Notes: generated by a model not told the origin, from the letters alone. DNA of 64,000 nucleotides from Embleya hyalina (GCF_003967355.1 NZ_BIFH01000017.1:124001-188000); one strand, 5' to 3'; shown: positions 20,564-30,186, counted from the first letter of the stretch. Translations and numbers: made by a program.

Positions 20564-22222
20564 TCACATGCGCTCGGGGGCGGACACCCCCAGGAGGGCG
20601 AGGCCGTTGGCCACCACGGTTTTCGCGGCTTCGGCCAGCCACATTCGGGCGTACGTCAGGTCGGTGACCGCTTCCTCGCCCTTCGGCAGGATCTGACAGT
20701 GGTCGTAGAAGCGGTGGTACGTGCCGGCCAACTGCTCGAGGTAGCGCGCGACGTGGTGCGGCTCGCGCATCTCGGCGGCCTTGGCGACCACGCGCGGGAA
20801 CTCGCCGAGCATGCCGAGCAGGTCGGACTCCCACTCGGTGGAGAGCAGTTCCGGCTTGAACTCGCCCTTGACGATGCCGCGTTCGGCCGCCTTGCGCTCG
20901 ACGGAGGACATCCGCGCGTGCGCGTACTGAACGTAGAAGACCGGGTTCTCGTTCTTGTGCGACGTGAGGATGTCGATGTCGAGGGTGATGGTGGAGTCGG
21001 TGGACGAGCGGGCCAGCGAGTAGCGTGCCGCGTCGACGCCGATCCACTCCACGACGTCGTCGATGGTGATGATGTTGCCCGCGCGCTTGGACATCCGGAC
21101 CTCTTCGCCGGCGCGCATCATCTTCACGAACTGGCCGACGATGACCTCGATGTTGTGCTCGGGGTCGTCGCCCGCGCAGGCCACGATCGCCTTGAGCCGC
21201 CCGACGTAGCCGTGGTGGTCGGCGCCGAGCATGTACACGGCGACCTCGTTGCCCCGGTCGCGCTTGTTCAGGTAGTACGCGGCGTCGGAGGCGAAGTAGG
21301 TCTTCTCGCCGTCGGACTTGATCAGGACCCGGTCCTTGTCGTCCCCGTAGTCCGTGGTGCGCAGCCAGATCGCGCCGTTGTCGTCGTAGACGTGGCCCTG
21401 CTCGCGCAGCCGCTCGATCGCCTTCTCCACCGCGCCGGACGCGTGCAGCGTGGTCTCGGAGAACCAGACGTCGAAGTGCGCGCCGAAGTTCTCCATGGAG
21501 CGCTGGATCTCGGCGACCATCAGCCGCAGTCCGGTGGCCCGGAAGATCTTCTCCTGGAGGGCCTCGTCCATGCCCAGCACGTCGGGGTGCTCGGCGAGGA
21601 TGTCGGCGGCGATGTCGTTGATGTACGCGCCGACGTAGCCGTCCTCGGGCACGGGCCGCTTGTTCGCCGCCGCCATCAGCGACTTGCCGAACTTGTCGAT
21701 CTGTACGCCGGCGTCGTTGATGTAGTACTCGGTCGTGACGTCGGCGCCGGACGCGCGCAGGATCCGCCCGAGCGAGTCGCCGACGGCGGCCCAGCGCACC
21801 CCGCCGATGTGGATCGGCCCGGTCGGGTTGGCGGACACGAATTCGAGGTTGATCTTCAGCCCGTCGAACGCGTTGTTGCTGCCGTAGTCGGCGCCGGCGT
21901 CGACGATGGCGCGGGCCAGCTCGCCCTGGGCGGCCGTGTCGACGGTGATGTTGAGGAAGCCGGGACCGGCCACGTCGACCTTCGCGATGCCGGGCACCTG
22001 CGCGATGCGCGCGGCCAACAGCTCGGCGATCTCCCGCGGCGCCCGCTTCGCCGGCTTCGCGAGCTGCAGCGCGATGTTCGTCGCGTAGTCGCCGTGCTCG
22101 CGGTTCTTCGGTCGCTCCACCGTCGTGCTCTCGGGCACGGCAACGGCGAGCTCGCCCGCCTCGACGGCGGCACGAACCGCGGACAACACTGACTGCGAAA
22201 GCTCTGCGGGGGTCACGCGCAC
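20564..22222 (-). CDS. argS: Arginyl-tRNA synthetase
   Basis: Charges tRNA-Arg with arginine. A class I synthetase of about 552 residues. The N-terminal additional domain is followed by the HIGH-type motif in NPTGPIHIGG near residue 137 and the KMSKS-type motif VRMSKRAGN. The C-terminal anticodon-binding helical domain ends in APERM. The start is GTG at 22222 or GTG at 22216. No ribosome site is present, but a TACCCT (-10-like) box lies at 22224-22229, which would fit a leaderless message starting at 22216. A tRNA-Arg gene lies 575 bp away. Confidence 0.94.
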   Translation of the reverse strand: MRVTPAELSQSVLSAVRAAVEAGELAVAVPESTTVERPKNREHGDYATNIALQLAKPAKRAPREIAELLAARIAQVPGIAKVDVAGPGFLNITVDTAAQGELARAIVDAGADYGSNNAFDGLKINLEFVSANPTGPIHIGGVRWAAVGDSLGRILRASGADVTTEYYINDAGVQIDKFGKSLMAAANKRPVPEDGYVGAYINDIAADILAEHPDVLGMDEALQEKIFRATGLRLMVAEIQRSMENFGAHFDVWFSETTLHASGAVEKAIERLREQGHVYDDNGAIWLRTTDYGDDKDRVLIKSDGEKTYFASDAAYYLNKRDRGNEVAVYMLGADHHGYVGRLKAIVACAGDDPEHNIEVIVGQFVKMMRAGEEVRMSKRAGNIITIDDVVEWIGVDAARYSLARSSTDSTITLDIDILTSHKNENPVFYVQYAHARMSSVERKAAERGIVKGEFKPELLSTEWESDLLGMLGEFPRVVAKAAEMREPHHVARYLEQLAGTYHRFYDHCQILPKGEEAVTDLTYARMWLAEAAKTVVANGLALLGVSAPERM

Positions 22223-22268
22223 AAGGGTAGGCGACCCGCCGACCGACCCGCCCGGCGGGCGGGGTAGG

Positions 22269-22667
22269 TCATTCGGGTGACAGTTCCGGCGACAACGCCC
22301 GCACGAGGCGAATCAACTGCTCGGGATGAAACGGCTTGGTCAGATACCCGTCCACACCCACCGCCCGCGCCCGGGAAAAATCCTCGTCCTGCGCGCAGGC
22401 ACTGATCATCAGGATCTTCAGCCCCTTGGTCCGCGGATCCGCCCGCAACCGCGCGGCCGTCCCGATCCCATCCAGATGCGGCATGACCACGTCGAGCGTC
22501 ACCAGATCCGGCCGCACCTCGTGCACGAGCCGCAGACACTCCTCACCATCGCGGGCGGTGGTCACCACGAACCCCTCCAGCCGCAGATTGACCGCGATCA
22601 GCTGCCGAATCACCTCGTCGTCATCCACGACAAGGACCCGCGCCGCCTCACCACCAATCCCGCCCAC
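22269..22667 (-). CDS. Single-domain (CheY-like) response regulator
   Basis: A receiver domain without an output domain, about 132 residues. The acidic pocket is VVDDDE, the phospho-acceptor aspartate is in LVTLDVVMPH near residue 57, a serine stands at the switch position (MISA), and the conserved lysine is in LTKPF. The start is uncertain: GTG at 22667 gives the shortest plausible protein (VGGIGGEAARVLVV), since upstream codons are Gly/Arg-rich and non-conserved. It has no adjacent histidine kinase. It lies 46 bp before argS in the same direction. Confidence 0.85.
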   Translation of the reverse strand: MGGIGGEAARVLVVDDDEVIRQLIAVNLRLEGFVVTTARDGEECLRLVHEVRPDLVTLDVVMPHLDGIGTAARLRADPRTKGLKILMISACAQDEDFSRARAVGVDGYLTKPFHPEQLIRLVRALSPELSPE

Positions 22668-22797
22668 GCCAGTGAGGTTAGGCCCCCCACACCCACGAGG
22701 GGGCCCGATCCGCACATCTCGTCCACACCCCGTCCACCCCCAACCCCAACCCCTTCGCAACCGCCCCCGAAGAACTGGTAATGTTCACGTCACCCGA

Positions 22798-22869
22798 GCC
22801 CCTGTAGCTCAGGGGATAGAGCAACGGCCTCCGGAGCCGTGTGCGCAGGTTCGAATCCTGCCAGGGGCA
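22798..22869 (+). tRNA. tRNA-Arg (anticodon CCG)
   Basis: A full cloverleaf of 72 bases can be drawn. The acceptor stem is GCCCCTG/CAGGGGC with discriminator A. The D stem is GCTC/GAGC. The anticodon arm is ACGGC-CTCCGGA-GCCGT with anticodon CCG. The T arm is GCAGG-TTCGAAT-CCTGC. The CCA end is not encoded. It reads the common CGG codon. Confidence 0.97.
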
Positions 22870-22886
22870 CACAGCGTGAACAGTCT

Positions 22887-22926
22887 CAGCAGCCACGATC
22901 AGTCGTGAGCTGCTGTTTTTGTTTTG
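22887..22926 (+). terminator. Intrinsic terminator of tRNA-Arg
   Basis: A 12-bp stem (CAGCAGCCACGA against TCGTGAGCTGCTG, with one bulged A) and a TCAG loop is followed by a T-rich run (TTTTTGTTTT). It is the clearest U-tract terminator in the window. The 240 bases between it and the next gene are G/T-rich, with nothing recognisable. Confidence 0.85.
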
Positions 22927-23168
22927 GGGATTGCGGGTGGTGCTCACTGTGGGGGCTGGGGTGGGCGGTGTGCGTGTGGTGGGCTTGGAGGGGTTTTGGT
23001 GGGGCGTACGTCGTGGTTGCGAGGGTGGTGGCTGGGTGCGACGGCCTCGGAGGTGATTTGAAGCTGTGTATCCGGGGTGCTTCGAGGGGCAGAGACTGGG
23101 TTTTGTGATGGTGGGCTGTGCCTTGCCTGCGGTGGGGTGAGGGAGCCCCGGGTGCGGTGGGGGTGGTT

Positions 23169-24836
23169 TTAGGTGAGGCCTCGGTGGGTTAGTGCGGCTG
23201 TCAGGTTTCGTTTGCGGTGGTGGTTGGTGCGTAGGGTGGTGAAGCGCTCCTGCCAGGTTTGTTCGCAGTCGGCGGCTCGGGAGGTGTCTCGGGCGCGGGC
23301 GATCAGGTCGGCGGCGCGGGCGTAGGCGTTGTTGCCTGTTGTCGTGATGAGGGCTTCGGCTTCTCGCATGTAGGTGCGGACCGCGGCCTCCGGGCGGGTG
23401 GTTCGGCAGCCGTCGGCCAGGCGCAGCCATTGTTCGCGGGTCGCGCCGAGGGTTTCGGCCTCCGTCCATGCCTCGTCGAATTGCTCGTCGGCGAGCAGGA
23501 TGTCGATCAGGACTCGGGTCGCCCGGACGCGGGTGGGCGGGTGTGCGATCGCGTCGCGCAGCAGTTGCAACGCCTCGGTGTGGTAGCGGTCGTGTGCTCC
23601 GGTCGCCCGTGCGGCCTCCAGCAGTTGTCGGTGGCCTGCGACACTCGGCTGACTTCGAAACTGTTCCCAGCGGACCCGCGACGCGTCCTCGCCGCGACCG
23701 GCCGCGTCGTACCGCAGGGTCAGGTAGTCGGCGAGCCTGGATTCGTTCGGGTGTTCGGTGAAGCCGCGTTCGGCCCATTCGAGTGCTTCGTCCACACGAC
23801 CGGCGTCGGTGAGTACATCGGCGATCCGCAGGTAGGCGTAGCCGTGGGTGAGGTCGTCGCGGAGGGCGTCGACCAGCGCGTCCGTGTCCTCCTGAACCTC
23901 GGCCAAGTCTTCCCGCAGGTGGCGGACAAGGCGCCGATCCTCGCGCACCGCACGCAATCGTGTGGCGTAGTGCGCGATGCCGGTGTCGCCCAGCGGATCC
24001 GCGTAGTCCCGGATCCGCAGTTCCGGCCAGTCGTGGCCGGCCAGTTGGAACGTGAGCAGCCAGTCGGCCAGTTCGACGGGGTCGGTCGGGGCCGCCGCGC
24101 ATGCTTCGGCGTGCAACTCGACCAGTGCCTCGCCCTCGTCCGTGATCGCGCCGTCGGAGTCGTCGACGTCCCCGAGCGCGACGCCGATCAGGCCCAGCGC
24201 GCGACCGGAGAGGTCCACCACGGCGACGTGGTGGCCGCCGTCGGACAACTCGCGCAGGGTCTCCGCGATGTCGGCGACCGCGCCGGCGTAGGTGTGGGCG
24301 CCGTGTCGATCCAGGTAGCCGTACGTGCGCAGTGAGCGGCCGAGGTGCTCGCGGATCGCCGCGATGTCCGGTCCGCCGCCGGCGTCGGTGCGGGCGGCGC
24401 GCAGAGCGAGGCGGCGGCGCAGGTCGGGATCGTTGTGGGCCGCCTCGTCGAGGAGGTCGACGAGTTCGTGCGGATCGAGCGAGGCGAGGTAGGCCCGCAG
24501 GTCGAACGTGTGGGCGCCGGGCTCGTCGGCCGGACGGTTCTCGACGGACCGAAGGAAGGTGAGGCCGACCGCGACGCAGTGTTTACAGAAGTGGCCCTGA
24601 TCGCCGTAGGGACAGTCGCAGTTGCCGGCGAGGCCGTCCGCTCCGTATTCGAGGACGACGCCGTATGTGTCGTTGCCGTACACCACGGCGGTCACGACGC
24701 CCGGGTCGTCCTCGGCCAGGTTCGCGACGGCGTCGAGATAGCCCTCGCCTCGTCCGTACGACTTCGAACCGGCGGCGGCGAGGAGGTCTTCTGCGGTGAA
24801 TGGCGGTACGGGTACGGGTACGGGCACGTTCTCCAT
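23169..24836 (-). CDS. SWIM zinc-finger protein with helical repeats
   Basis: A protein of 555 residues. A SWIM zinc finger (CxCxnCxH: CDC then CKH) lies near residues 77-91. After it comes a long alpha-helical region with TPR-like spacing, for example GYAYLRIADVLTDAGRVDEALEWAERGF near 350-380. SWIM domains bind DNA or proteins; the partner here is unknown. The start is the ATG at 24836 (MENVPVPVPVP). The open frame further upstream is not conserved in character. The Val-Pro run is encoded by a GTACGG repeat. It stands alone, 153 bp from the amidohydrolase gene. Confidence 0.8.
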   Translation of the reverse strand: MENVPVPVPVPPFTAEDLLAAAGSKSYGRGEGYLDAVANLAEDDPGVVTAVVYGNDTYGVVLEYGADGLAGNCDCPYGDQGHFCKHCVAVGLTFLRSVENRPADEPGAHTFDLRAYLASLDPHELVDLLDEAAHNDPDLRRRLALRAARTDAGGGPDIAAIREHLGRSLRTYGYLDRHGAHTYAGAVADIAETLRELSDGGHHVAVVDLSGRALGLIGVALGDVDDSDGAITDEGEALVELHAEACAAAPTDPVELADWLLTFQLAGHDWPELRIRDYADPLGDTGIAHYATRLRAVREDRRLVRHLREDLAEVQEDTDALVDALRDDLTHGYAYLRIADVLTDAGRVDEALEWAERGFTEHPNESRLADYLTLRYDAAGRGEDASRVRWEQFRSQPSVAGHRQLLEAARATGAHDRYHTEALQLLRDAIAHPPTRVRATRVLIDILLADEQFDEAWTEAETLGATREQWLRLADGCRTTRPEAAVRTYMREAEALITTTGNNAYARAADLIARARDTSRAADCEQTWQERFTTLRTNHHRKRNLTAALTHRGLT

Positions 24837-24989
24837 CAAACCGCACCCGCCCGGCTCGGGTCGGGCTACCTTCGGATTCCCGGCGGAGGAGGACCCGGGA
24901 GGCGGTTTCGACGAGCCGCCACGGGCTTGCCGGGGGACGGGCCACCCGGCTCGCCCCGCCGCCACGGACCCGCCGCCACAGATCCGCCG

Positions 24990-26648
24990 TCACAGATCCG
25001 CCGTCGTGTGTACCGCCTCGCCCTCCACGTATGTGCCCAGGACCCTTGCCTCGGCGATGTGCTCCGGCGGAGTCGCGTAGGGGTCGCGGTCGAGGACCAC
25101 CAGGTCGGCGAGTTTGCCGGCCTCGATCGTGCCGGTGTCGTGGTCGCGGTGGTTCACGTATGCCGTGCCCACCGTGTAGGCCGCCAGGGCCGCCGTCAGG
25201 TCGATGCGCTGTTCGGGCAGGAACACCCGGTCGGCGGGGTCAGCGAAGGCGGGCAGGACCCGGTTGACCGCCGTGTGGATGCCCCACATCGGGTCGGGGG
25301 CGCTCACCGGCCAGTCGCTGCCGGCGGCGAGGGTCGCGCCGGAGCGGAGGAGGTCGCCGAAGGGGTATTGCCAGGCGGCCCGTTCGTCGCCCAGGAACGG
25401 GATGGTCAGTTCGTCCATCTGGGCCTCGTGGGCGGCCCACAGCGGCTGGAGGTTGGCGGACACGCCCAGTGCGGCGAAGCGCGGGATGTCGTCGGGGTGG
25501 ACCACCTGGAGGTGCGCGATGTGGTGTCGCCGATCGCCCCGGCCGTTCGTGGCGAGCGCCTGGGCGAAGCCGTTCAGCGCCTCGCGCGCCGCCCGGTCGC
25601 CGACCGCGTGCACGTGTACCTGGAACCCGTGCGCGTCGAGGAGCGTGACGTGTTCGCGCAGTTCGGCCGGGTCGACGAAGCTCAGGCCGCTGTTGCCGGT
25701 GTGGCAGCCGCAACCGTCGAAGTACGGCTCGTTCAGCGCGGCGGTGAAGTTCTCCGCGACGCCGTCCTGCATGATCTTCACGCTCGTCGCGCTGAACCGG
25801 CCGACCGTCGAGGACGCGCGGAGCTCCAGCAGGCGCTCCAACTGCTCGGCACCGCGGTCGCGTTCCCACCACAGGGCGCCCACGACGCGCGCGGTGAGCT
25901 GCCCGGAGCGGGCCGCCGTCAGATACGCCGCCAGCGGATCCAGGCCCGGATGCGCGGAGCCGACCATCGCGTCCTGCCACGACGTCACGCCGACCGAGTG
26001 CATCCGTGCCTGGCCGGCGAGCAGGGCGCGCAGGCCGTCGGCCGCGTCCAGACCCGATACCAGGTCGCCGACCAGGGCCGCCGCGCCCTCGTGCAGGGTG
26101 CCCTGTGGCGTGCCGTCCGGCTCGCGCTCGATCCGCCCGTCGGCCGGGTCCGGGGTGTGCCGGTCGAGCCCGGCCAGTTCGAGCGCGCGGGTGTTCACCC
26201 ATGCGCCGTGGCCGTCGGCGTTGATCAGGAACGCCGGCCGGTCCGGTACGAGTACGTCCAACTGCCGCCGACTCGGCGTGCCGCCGGCGAACGCCTCCAT
26301 GTTCCACCCGCCGCCGGTGATCCACTCCTCGTCGGGCCGATGGGTCGCGTAGGCCCGAATCAGCGCGAACGTCGCGTCGGCGTCCCGGGCTTCGGACAGA
26401 TCGCAGCGGATCAGCGTCATCCCCGCGAGCGCGGGGTGTACGTGCGCGTCCTGGAACCCGGGCACCAACGCCCGCCCCGCCAGGTCGATCACGTCGGTAC
26501 GCGGCCCGATCAGCTCCCGTACGTCCGGGTCATGGCCCACCGCCACGATCCGCCCGTCCCGCACCGCCACCGCCGTGGCCCGGCGACGTACGGCATCGAT
26601 CGTATGGACCGCACCACCTCGAAAGACGACATCGGCGAAGGCAGACAT
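24990..26648 (-). CDS. YtcJ-like metal-dependent amidohydrolase
   Basis: 552 residues of the amidohydrolase_3 (YtcJ) family. The first metal-binding motif is GFQDAHVHP near residue 66. A histidine is in HVHAVGDRA, another in HHIAHLQ, and the catalytic aspartate is in AAGSDWPVS. The C-terminus ends with the composite beta domain (GKLADLVVLDRDPY). Members hydrolyse N-acyl or cyclic amide bonds and the substrate cannot be read from sequence. It is the last gene of the transporter operon, 160 bp after the amidase across a polypurine tract. Confidence 0.88.
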   Translation of the reverse strand: MSAFADVVFRGGAVHTIDAVRRRATAVAVRDGRIVAVGHDPDVRELIGPRTDVIDLAGRALVPGFQDAHVHPALAGMTLIRCDLSEARDADATFALIRAYATHRPDEEWITGGGWNMEAFAGGTPSRRQLDVLVPDRPAFLINADGHGAWVNTRALELAGLDRHTPDPADGRIEREPDGTPQGTLHEGAAALVGDLVSGLDAADGLRALLAGQARMHSVGVTSWQDAMVGSAHPGLDPLAAYLTAARSGQLTARVVGALWWERDRGAEQLERLLELRASSTVGRFSATSVKIMQDGVAENFTAALNEPYFDGCGCHTGNSGLSFVDPAELREHVTLLDAHGFQVHVHAVGDRAAREALNGFAQALATNGRGDRRHHIAHLQVVHPDDIPRFAALGVSANLQPLWAAHEAQMDELTIPFLGDERAAWQYPFGDLLRSGATLAAGSDWPVSAPDPMWGIHTAVNRVLPAFADPADRVFLPEQRIDLTAALAAYTVGTAYVNHRDHDTGTIEAGKLADLVVLDRDPYATPPEHIAEARVLGTYVEGEAVHTTADL

Positions 26649-26670
26649 GTGGAACTCCCGGCGCTGTAAC

Positions 26671-26742
26671 GGAGAAGGAGAGAAAGGAGGGCAAGGACAG
26701 GAAGGACGGGAAGGAGGGAAAAAGGGGACGAAGGGGAAGAAG
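26671..26742. other. Polypurine/polypyrimidine tract
   Basis: In this 72-base stretch 68 bases of the plus strand are purines, and the bias continues more weakly to about 26799. It lies between two genes transcribed on the minus strand, so the RNA would be C/U-rich and almost free of G. That composition is favoured by Rho. It is not coding. Confidence 0.8.
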
Positions 26743-26808
26743 TCAAGAGGGTGACGGGGGCGAGGCAGGGGAAAGAGGATTCGGAAGGTGGAGAGCGGAC
26801 CACCCCCC

Positions 26809-28251
26809 TCAACGCCCCGGCATCCCCACCCCCGCGTAGTCCCACGGTCGAACCCGCTCCACCGCCGCCGCCACCCGGAACACCGTCGCGTCGTCGTAGA
26901 ACCGCCCGACGATCTGCACCCCCGTCGGAACCCCGTTCGCCGCCCGCCCCGACGGCACGCTCAACACCGGGCACCGGCTCGCGATGTTGAACACCGTCGT
27001 GAGCGACGCCTCGAGGTAGTGCTCCAACTCGACGCCGTTGATGGTGACCTTGGTCGACGTGTAGTCGTCGTCCGCCAGGAACGCGGGAATGCCGGCCGTC
27101 GGGCACAACAACACGTCGTACCGGTCCAGGAGTCCGCCGATCTCGGCCTGGATCGCCGCCTCGCGCTCCAGGCCCGAAAGCAGTCCGCGCCGGTCCGCCA
27201 CCGCGACCGTCTCCTCGGCGAACCTGAGGGTGTACGCGTTGAGTTGATCGCCGTGGTCGTTCGCGACCCCGCGCACCCACGAACCGAAGATCGCGCCGAA
27301 ATGGATCATCGCCGTGTCCATGACGTCGCGTCGGCGGATGTCGACCGCCACCTCCTCGACGATCGCCCCGGCTTCGCGCAACGCGTCCGCGACCGCCCGG
27401 GTGTTGGCCTCCACCTCGGGATCGACCTGCCAGTCGCCCAGCCCGATCGACAGCGCCACCCGCAGCCCCGCGACGCCCCCCGGCACGGTCGGCAGGGTCA
27501 GCTTGGGGCTGAGCGCGACGCCGTCGAGCGGATGCGGGCCCGCGATCACGTTCTGGAGCAGTACGCAGTCGGCGACCGTGCGGGTCATCGGGCCGTCGTG
27601 GCAGTACGTGTCGAGGTTGAACGGCGGCAGCGCCGGAACACGGCCGTACGGCGGCTTGTAGCCGACCGTGCCGGTGAACGAGGCGGGGATGCGGATCGAG
27701 CCGCCGATGTCCGAACCGGTCGCGAGCGTCGTACTCCCGGCCGCCAGCGCCGCGCCCGCGCCACCCGAGGAACCACCCGGCGAATAGGCCGGGTTCCACG
27801 GATTGCGGGTCACGCCCCACAACTTCGAGTCGGTGAAGGCCGCGCAGCTGAACTCCGGGGTCGTGGTGCGCGCGTGCACGATGCCGCCGGCGGCCATCAC
27901 CCGCTCGACCACGGGGTGCGTCGTCTCGGCGATCTCGGTCGCGAAGGGCAGCGAGCCCTCGGCGATGATCCGGCCGGCGATCGGCTGCTCCTCCTTGGTC
28001 GCCACCGCGAGCCCTTCCAACGGCCGTGGCGCGTCGCCCTTGCCGGCGTAGCGGGCCTCGGCCTCCCGTGCCGCGGCCAGTGCTTCGTCGTACATCCGCT
28101 CGGCGAGGCAATTGACGACGGGCTCGACCGCTTCCGCGCGCGTGATCACCGCGTTCATCAGTTCCACGGGCGACAACGATCGGTCCCGGAAACGACGCAG
28201 TGCCTCGGTCGCGGGCAGATAGGCGAGTTCGTCGAGGGCGTGATCGGACAT
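26809..28251 (-). CDS. Amidase (amidase-signature family)
   Basis: 480 residues of the amidase-signature family, which hydrolyses carboxamides using a Ser-cisSer-Lys triad. The lysine is in VATKEEQP near residue 82. The Ser/Gly-rich signature is SPGGSSGGAGAALA followed by GSDIGGSIRIPA. The start is the ATG at 28251 (MSDHALDEL); the ribosome site is weak (AAGGA about 13 bases away). It follows the ABC transporter genes by 78 bp, so it probably hydrolyses the imported compound. It could be a 6-aminohexanoate-cyclic-dimer-hydrolase-like or general amidase. Confidence 0.88.
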   Translation of the reverse strand: MSDHALDELAYLPATEALRRFRDRSLSPVELMNAVITRAEAVEPVVNCLAERMYDEALAAAREAEARYAGKGDAPRPLEGLAVATKEEQPIAGRIIAEGSLPFATEIAETTHPVVERVMAAGGIVHARTTTPEFSCAAFTDSKLWGVTRNPWNPAYSPGGSSGGAGAALAAGSTTLATGSDIGGSIRIPASFTGTVGYKPPYGRVPALPPFNLDTYCHDGPMTRTVADCVLLQNVIAGPHPLDGVALSPKLTLPTVPGGVAGLRVALSIGLGDWQVDPEVEANTRAVADALREAGAIVEEVAVDIRRRDVMDTAMIHFGAIFGSWVRGVANDHGDQLNAYTLRFAEETVAVADRRGLLSGLEREAAIQAEIGGLLDRYDVLLCPTAGIPAFLADDDYTSTKVTINGVELEHYLEASLTTVFNIASRCPVLSVPSGRAANGVPTGVQIVGRFYDDATVFRVAAAVERVRPWDYAGVGMPGR

Positions 28252-28329
28252 GGGAAGTACTTGATCCTTTCGTCGTGTGTGCGTCGCGGCCGGGTGCACC
28301 GCGACGAGTTCGGCTGCGTCGAACGGGAA

Positions 28330-29217
28330 TCAGTCCCCCGACGAGCCCCCCGCTTCCCGCTCCAGCGCCCGCCGATCCGCCGCGATCCGCGCCGGATCCC
28401 ACCCCACCCGCGGCACCGAATCCAGCAGCAGCCGCGTATAGGTGTGCCGCGGTTCCGTCAGCACATCCACCGTCGGTCCGGCCTCCACGACCCGCCCGCC
28501 GCGCAGCACCACCACGTCCTCCGTGATGTGCCGAACGACCGCGAGGTCGTGGCTGACGAACAGGAAGCCGACTCCCGCGTCGCGCCGGATCCCGGCCAGG
28601 AGGTCGAGGATCTGCGCCTGGATGGACACGTCCAGCGCGGCGACCGCCTCGTCCAGGATCAGCACCTTCGGCTCGGCGGCCAGCGCTCGTGCGATCGCCA
28701 CCCGTTGGCGCTGTCCACCCGACAGGGCCTTCGGCAGCGCACTCGCCTCGCGCTCGCCCAGCCCCACCTGGTCCAGCAACTCGACGACACGCGCGGTCCG
28801 TTGCTCCCGGGTCAGGTCGAAGTGCAGGCGCAGCACCTCCTCGACGCACTCGCGCACCACGACGCGCGGATCCAGGGACAGGTAGGGGTCCTGGAACACC
28901 ATCTGCATCTCCCGCGCGCGGGCGAGGCGTTCGGCCCGATTGCGGGTAGGCGCCGACCGTTCCCGACCCCCGACGCGGATGCTGCCCGAGTCGGGCGAGA
29001 CGAGCCCCACGAGCATCCGCGCCGTCGTGGTCTTGCCGCATCCGGACTCGCCGACGATGCCCAGCGAGCCGCCGGGCGCAAGCGTGAACGAGACGCCGTC
29101 CACGGCCCGATGTCCGCCGAACGCCTTGCACAGGTCGACGACTTCGAGGGTGGCGTCCACCGCGTCGGCGCCCTTGTCCCCAGTCGTCCCGGACGTCCGG
29201 GTCACCGAGCCGGTCAC
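28330..29217 (-). CDS. Dipeptide/oligopeptide ABC transporter ATPase (DppF-like)
   Basis: Second ATPase of a peptide-type importer, 295 residues. Walker A is GESGCGKTT near residue 50, the signature is LSGGQRQR and Walker B is VLILDEAVAALD; the usual P after DE is A-V here, a small departure. The start is GTG at 29217, whose GTGA overlaps the stop of the preceding ATPase gene. Family members energise import of peptides, opines or nickel. Confidence 0.92.
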   Translation of the reverse strand: MTGSVTRTSGTTGDKGADAVDATLEVVDLCKAFGGHRAVDGVSFTLAPGGSLGIVGESGCGKTTTARMLVGLVSPDSGSIRVGGRERSAPTRNRAERLARAREMQMVFQDPYLSLDPRVVVRECVEEVLRLHFDLTREQRTARVVELLDQVGLGEREASALPKALSGGQRQRVAIARALAAEPKVLILDEAVAALDVSIQAQILDLLAGIRRDAGVGFLFVSHDLAVVRHITEDVVVLRGGRVVEAGPTVDVLTEPRHTYTRLLLDSVPRVGWDPARIAADRRALEREAGGSSGD

Positions 29218-30179
29218 GTCACAATCCCCTCGTCGACCCGAAAACAAGCCGCGTACGCGTCGTCGGCCCGCACCAGCGCGGGCGGCTCGACCAGGCACTC
29301 CGGCCGTACCTGCGCACAGCGCGCCGCGAACGCGCACCCGGTCGGCGCCTCGGCCAACGACACCGGTCGTCCCGGAATCGGCTTCGGCGGCCCGGCGTCC
29401 GGGTCCAGGCGCGGCGTGGACGCGAGCAGTCCGGCGGTGTACGGATGCCTCGGTCGGGCGAACAACCCCGCCGCGGTCTGCGTCTCGACGATCCGCCCCG
29501 CGTACATCACGTAGACCCGGTCGCACACCGCCGCGGCCAGCTCCAGGTCGTGCGTCACGAACAACATGCCGGTCCCGCGCTCCGCCTGGAGCCGGGTCAG
29601 GATCGCGATCACCTCGGCCTGCGTGGTCACGTCGAGCGCGGTGGTGGGCTCGTCCGCCAGCAACAACGACGGCTCCCCGGCGAGCGCGGCGGCGATCACC
29701 ACCCGCTGGAGCATGCCGCCGGAGAAGTGGTGCGGATAGCGACGCATGGCGCCCTCGGGGTCGCGAATGCCCACCGCTTCGAGCAGTTCGACCGCCCGTC
29801 GCGCGGCGACCGCCGGAGCGGTCCCGGCCGCGCGCAGCCCCTCGGTGAGGAAGTCGCCGACGCGGCGCATCGGGTTGACCGACGCCCTCGGGTCCTGGAA
29901 GACCATCGCCACCTCGCGCGCCCGGAGCGAGCGCAACTCGGCGCGGCGCATGCCCAGTACGTCGCGCCCGCCCACCCGCACCGCACCGCTCACCGCGGCT
30001 CCCTCGGGCAGCAGCCCGAGCACCGAGCGGCACGCGACCGACTTGCCCGAGCCGGACTCCCCGACCAGGCCGACACTTTCGCCCTCGCCCACCCGCAGCG
30101 AGACGCCGTCCAGGATCGGCCGGGCGGCCCGCCCCTGGGGCAACCGCACGGTCAGCTCGTCGATTTCCAGAAATGCCAT
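29214..30179 (-). CDS. Dipeptide/oligopeptide ABC transporter ATPase (DppD-like)
   Basis: First ATPase of the importer, 321 residues. Walker A is GESGSGKS near residue 41, the signature is FSGGMLQRV and Walker B is LLLADEPTTALD. The C-terminal oligopeptide-type extension has the Cys cluster CAFAARCAQVRPEC, which in relatives binds an iron-sulfur cluster. ATG at 30179, 7 bases after the permease gene; its stop overlaps the next ATPase gene. Confidence 0.94.
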   Translation of the reverse strand: MAFLEIDELTVRLPQGRAARPILDGVSLRVGEGESVGLVGESGSGKSVACRSVLGLLPEGAAVSGAVRVGGRDVLGMRRAELRSLRAREVAMVFQDPRASVNPMRRVGDFLTEGLRAAGTAPAVAARRAVELLEAVGIRDPEGAMRRYPHHFSGGMLQRVVIAAALAGEPSLLLADEPTTALDVTTQAEVIAILTRLQAERGTGMLFVTHDLELAAAVCDRVYVMYAGRIVETQTAAGLFARPRHPYTAGLLASTPRLDPDAGPPKPIPGRPVSLAEAPTGCAFAARCAQVRPECLVEPPALVRADDAYAACFRVDEGIVT

Positions 30180-30186
30180 GGCCGGA

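Noticed and set aside
22798-23168. tRNA-Arg as an attachment site with an integrated element next to it
   Set aside because: No integrase, no repeat of the tRNA 3' end and no foreign-looking genes follow. The tRNA is closed by its own terminator.
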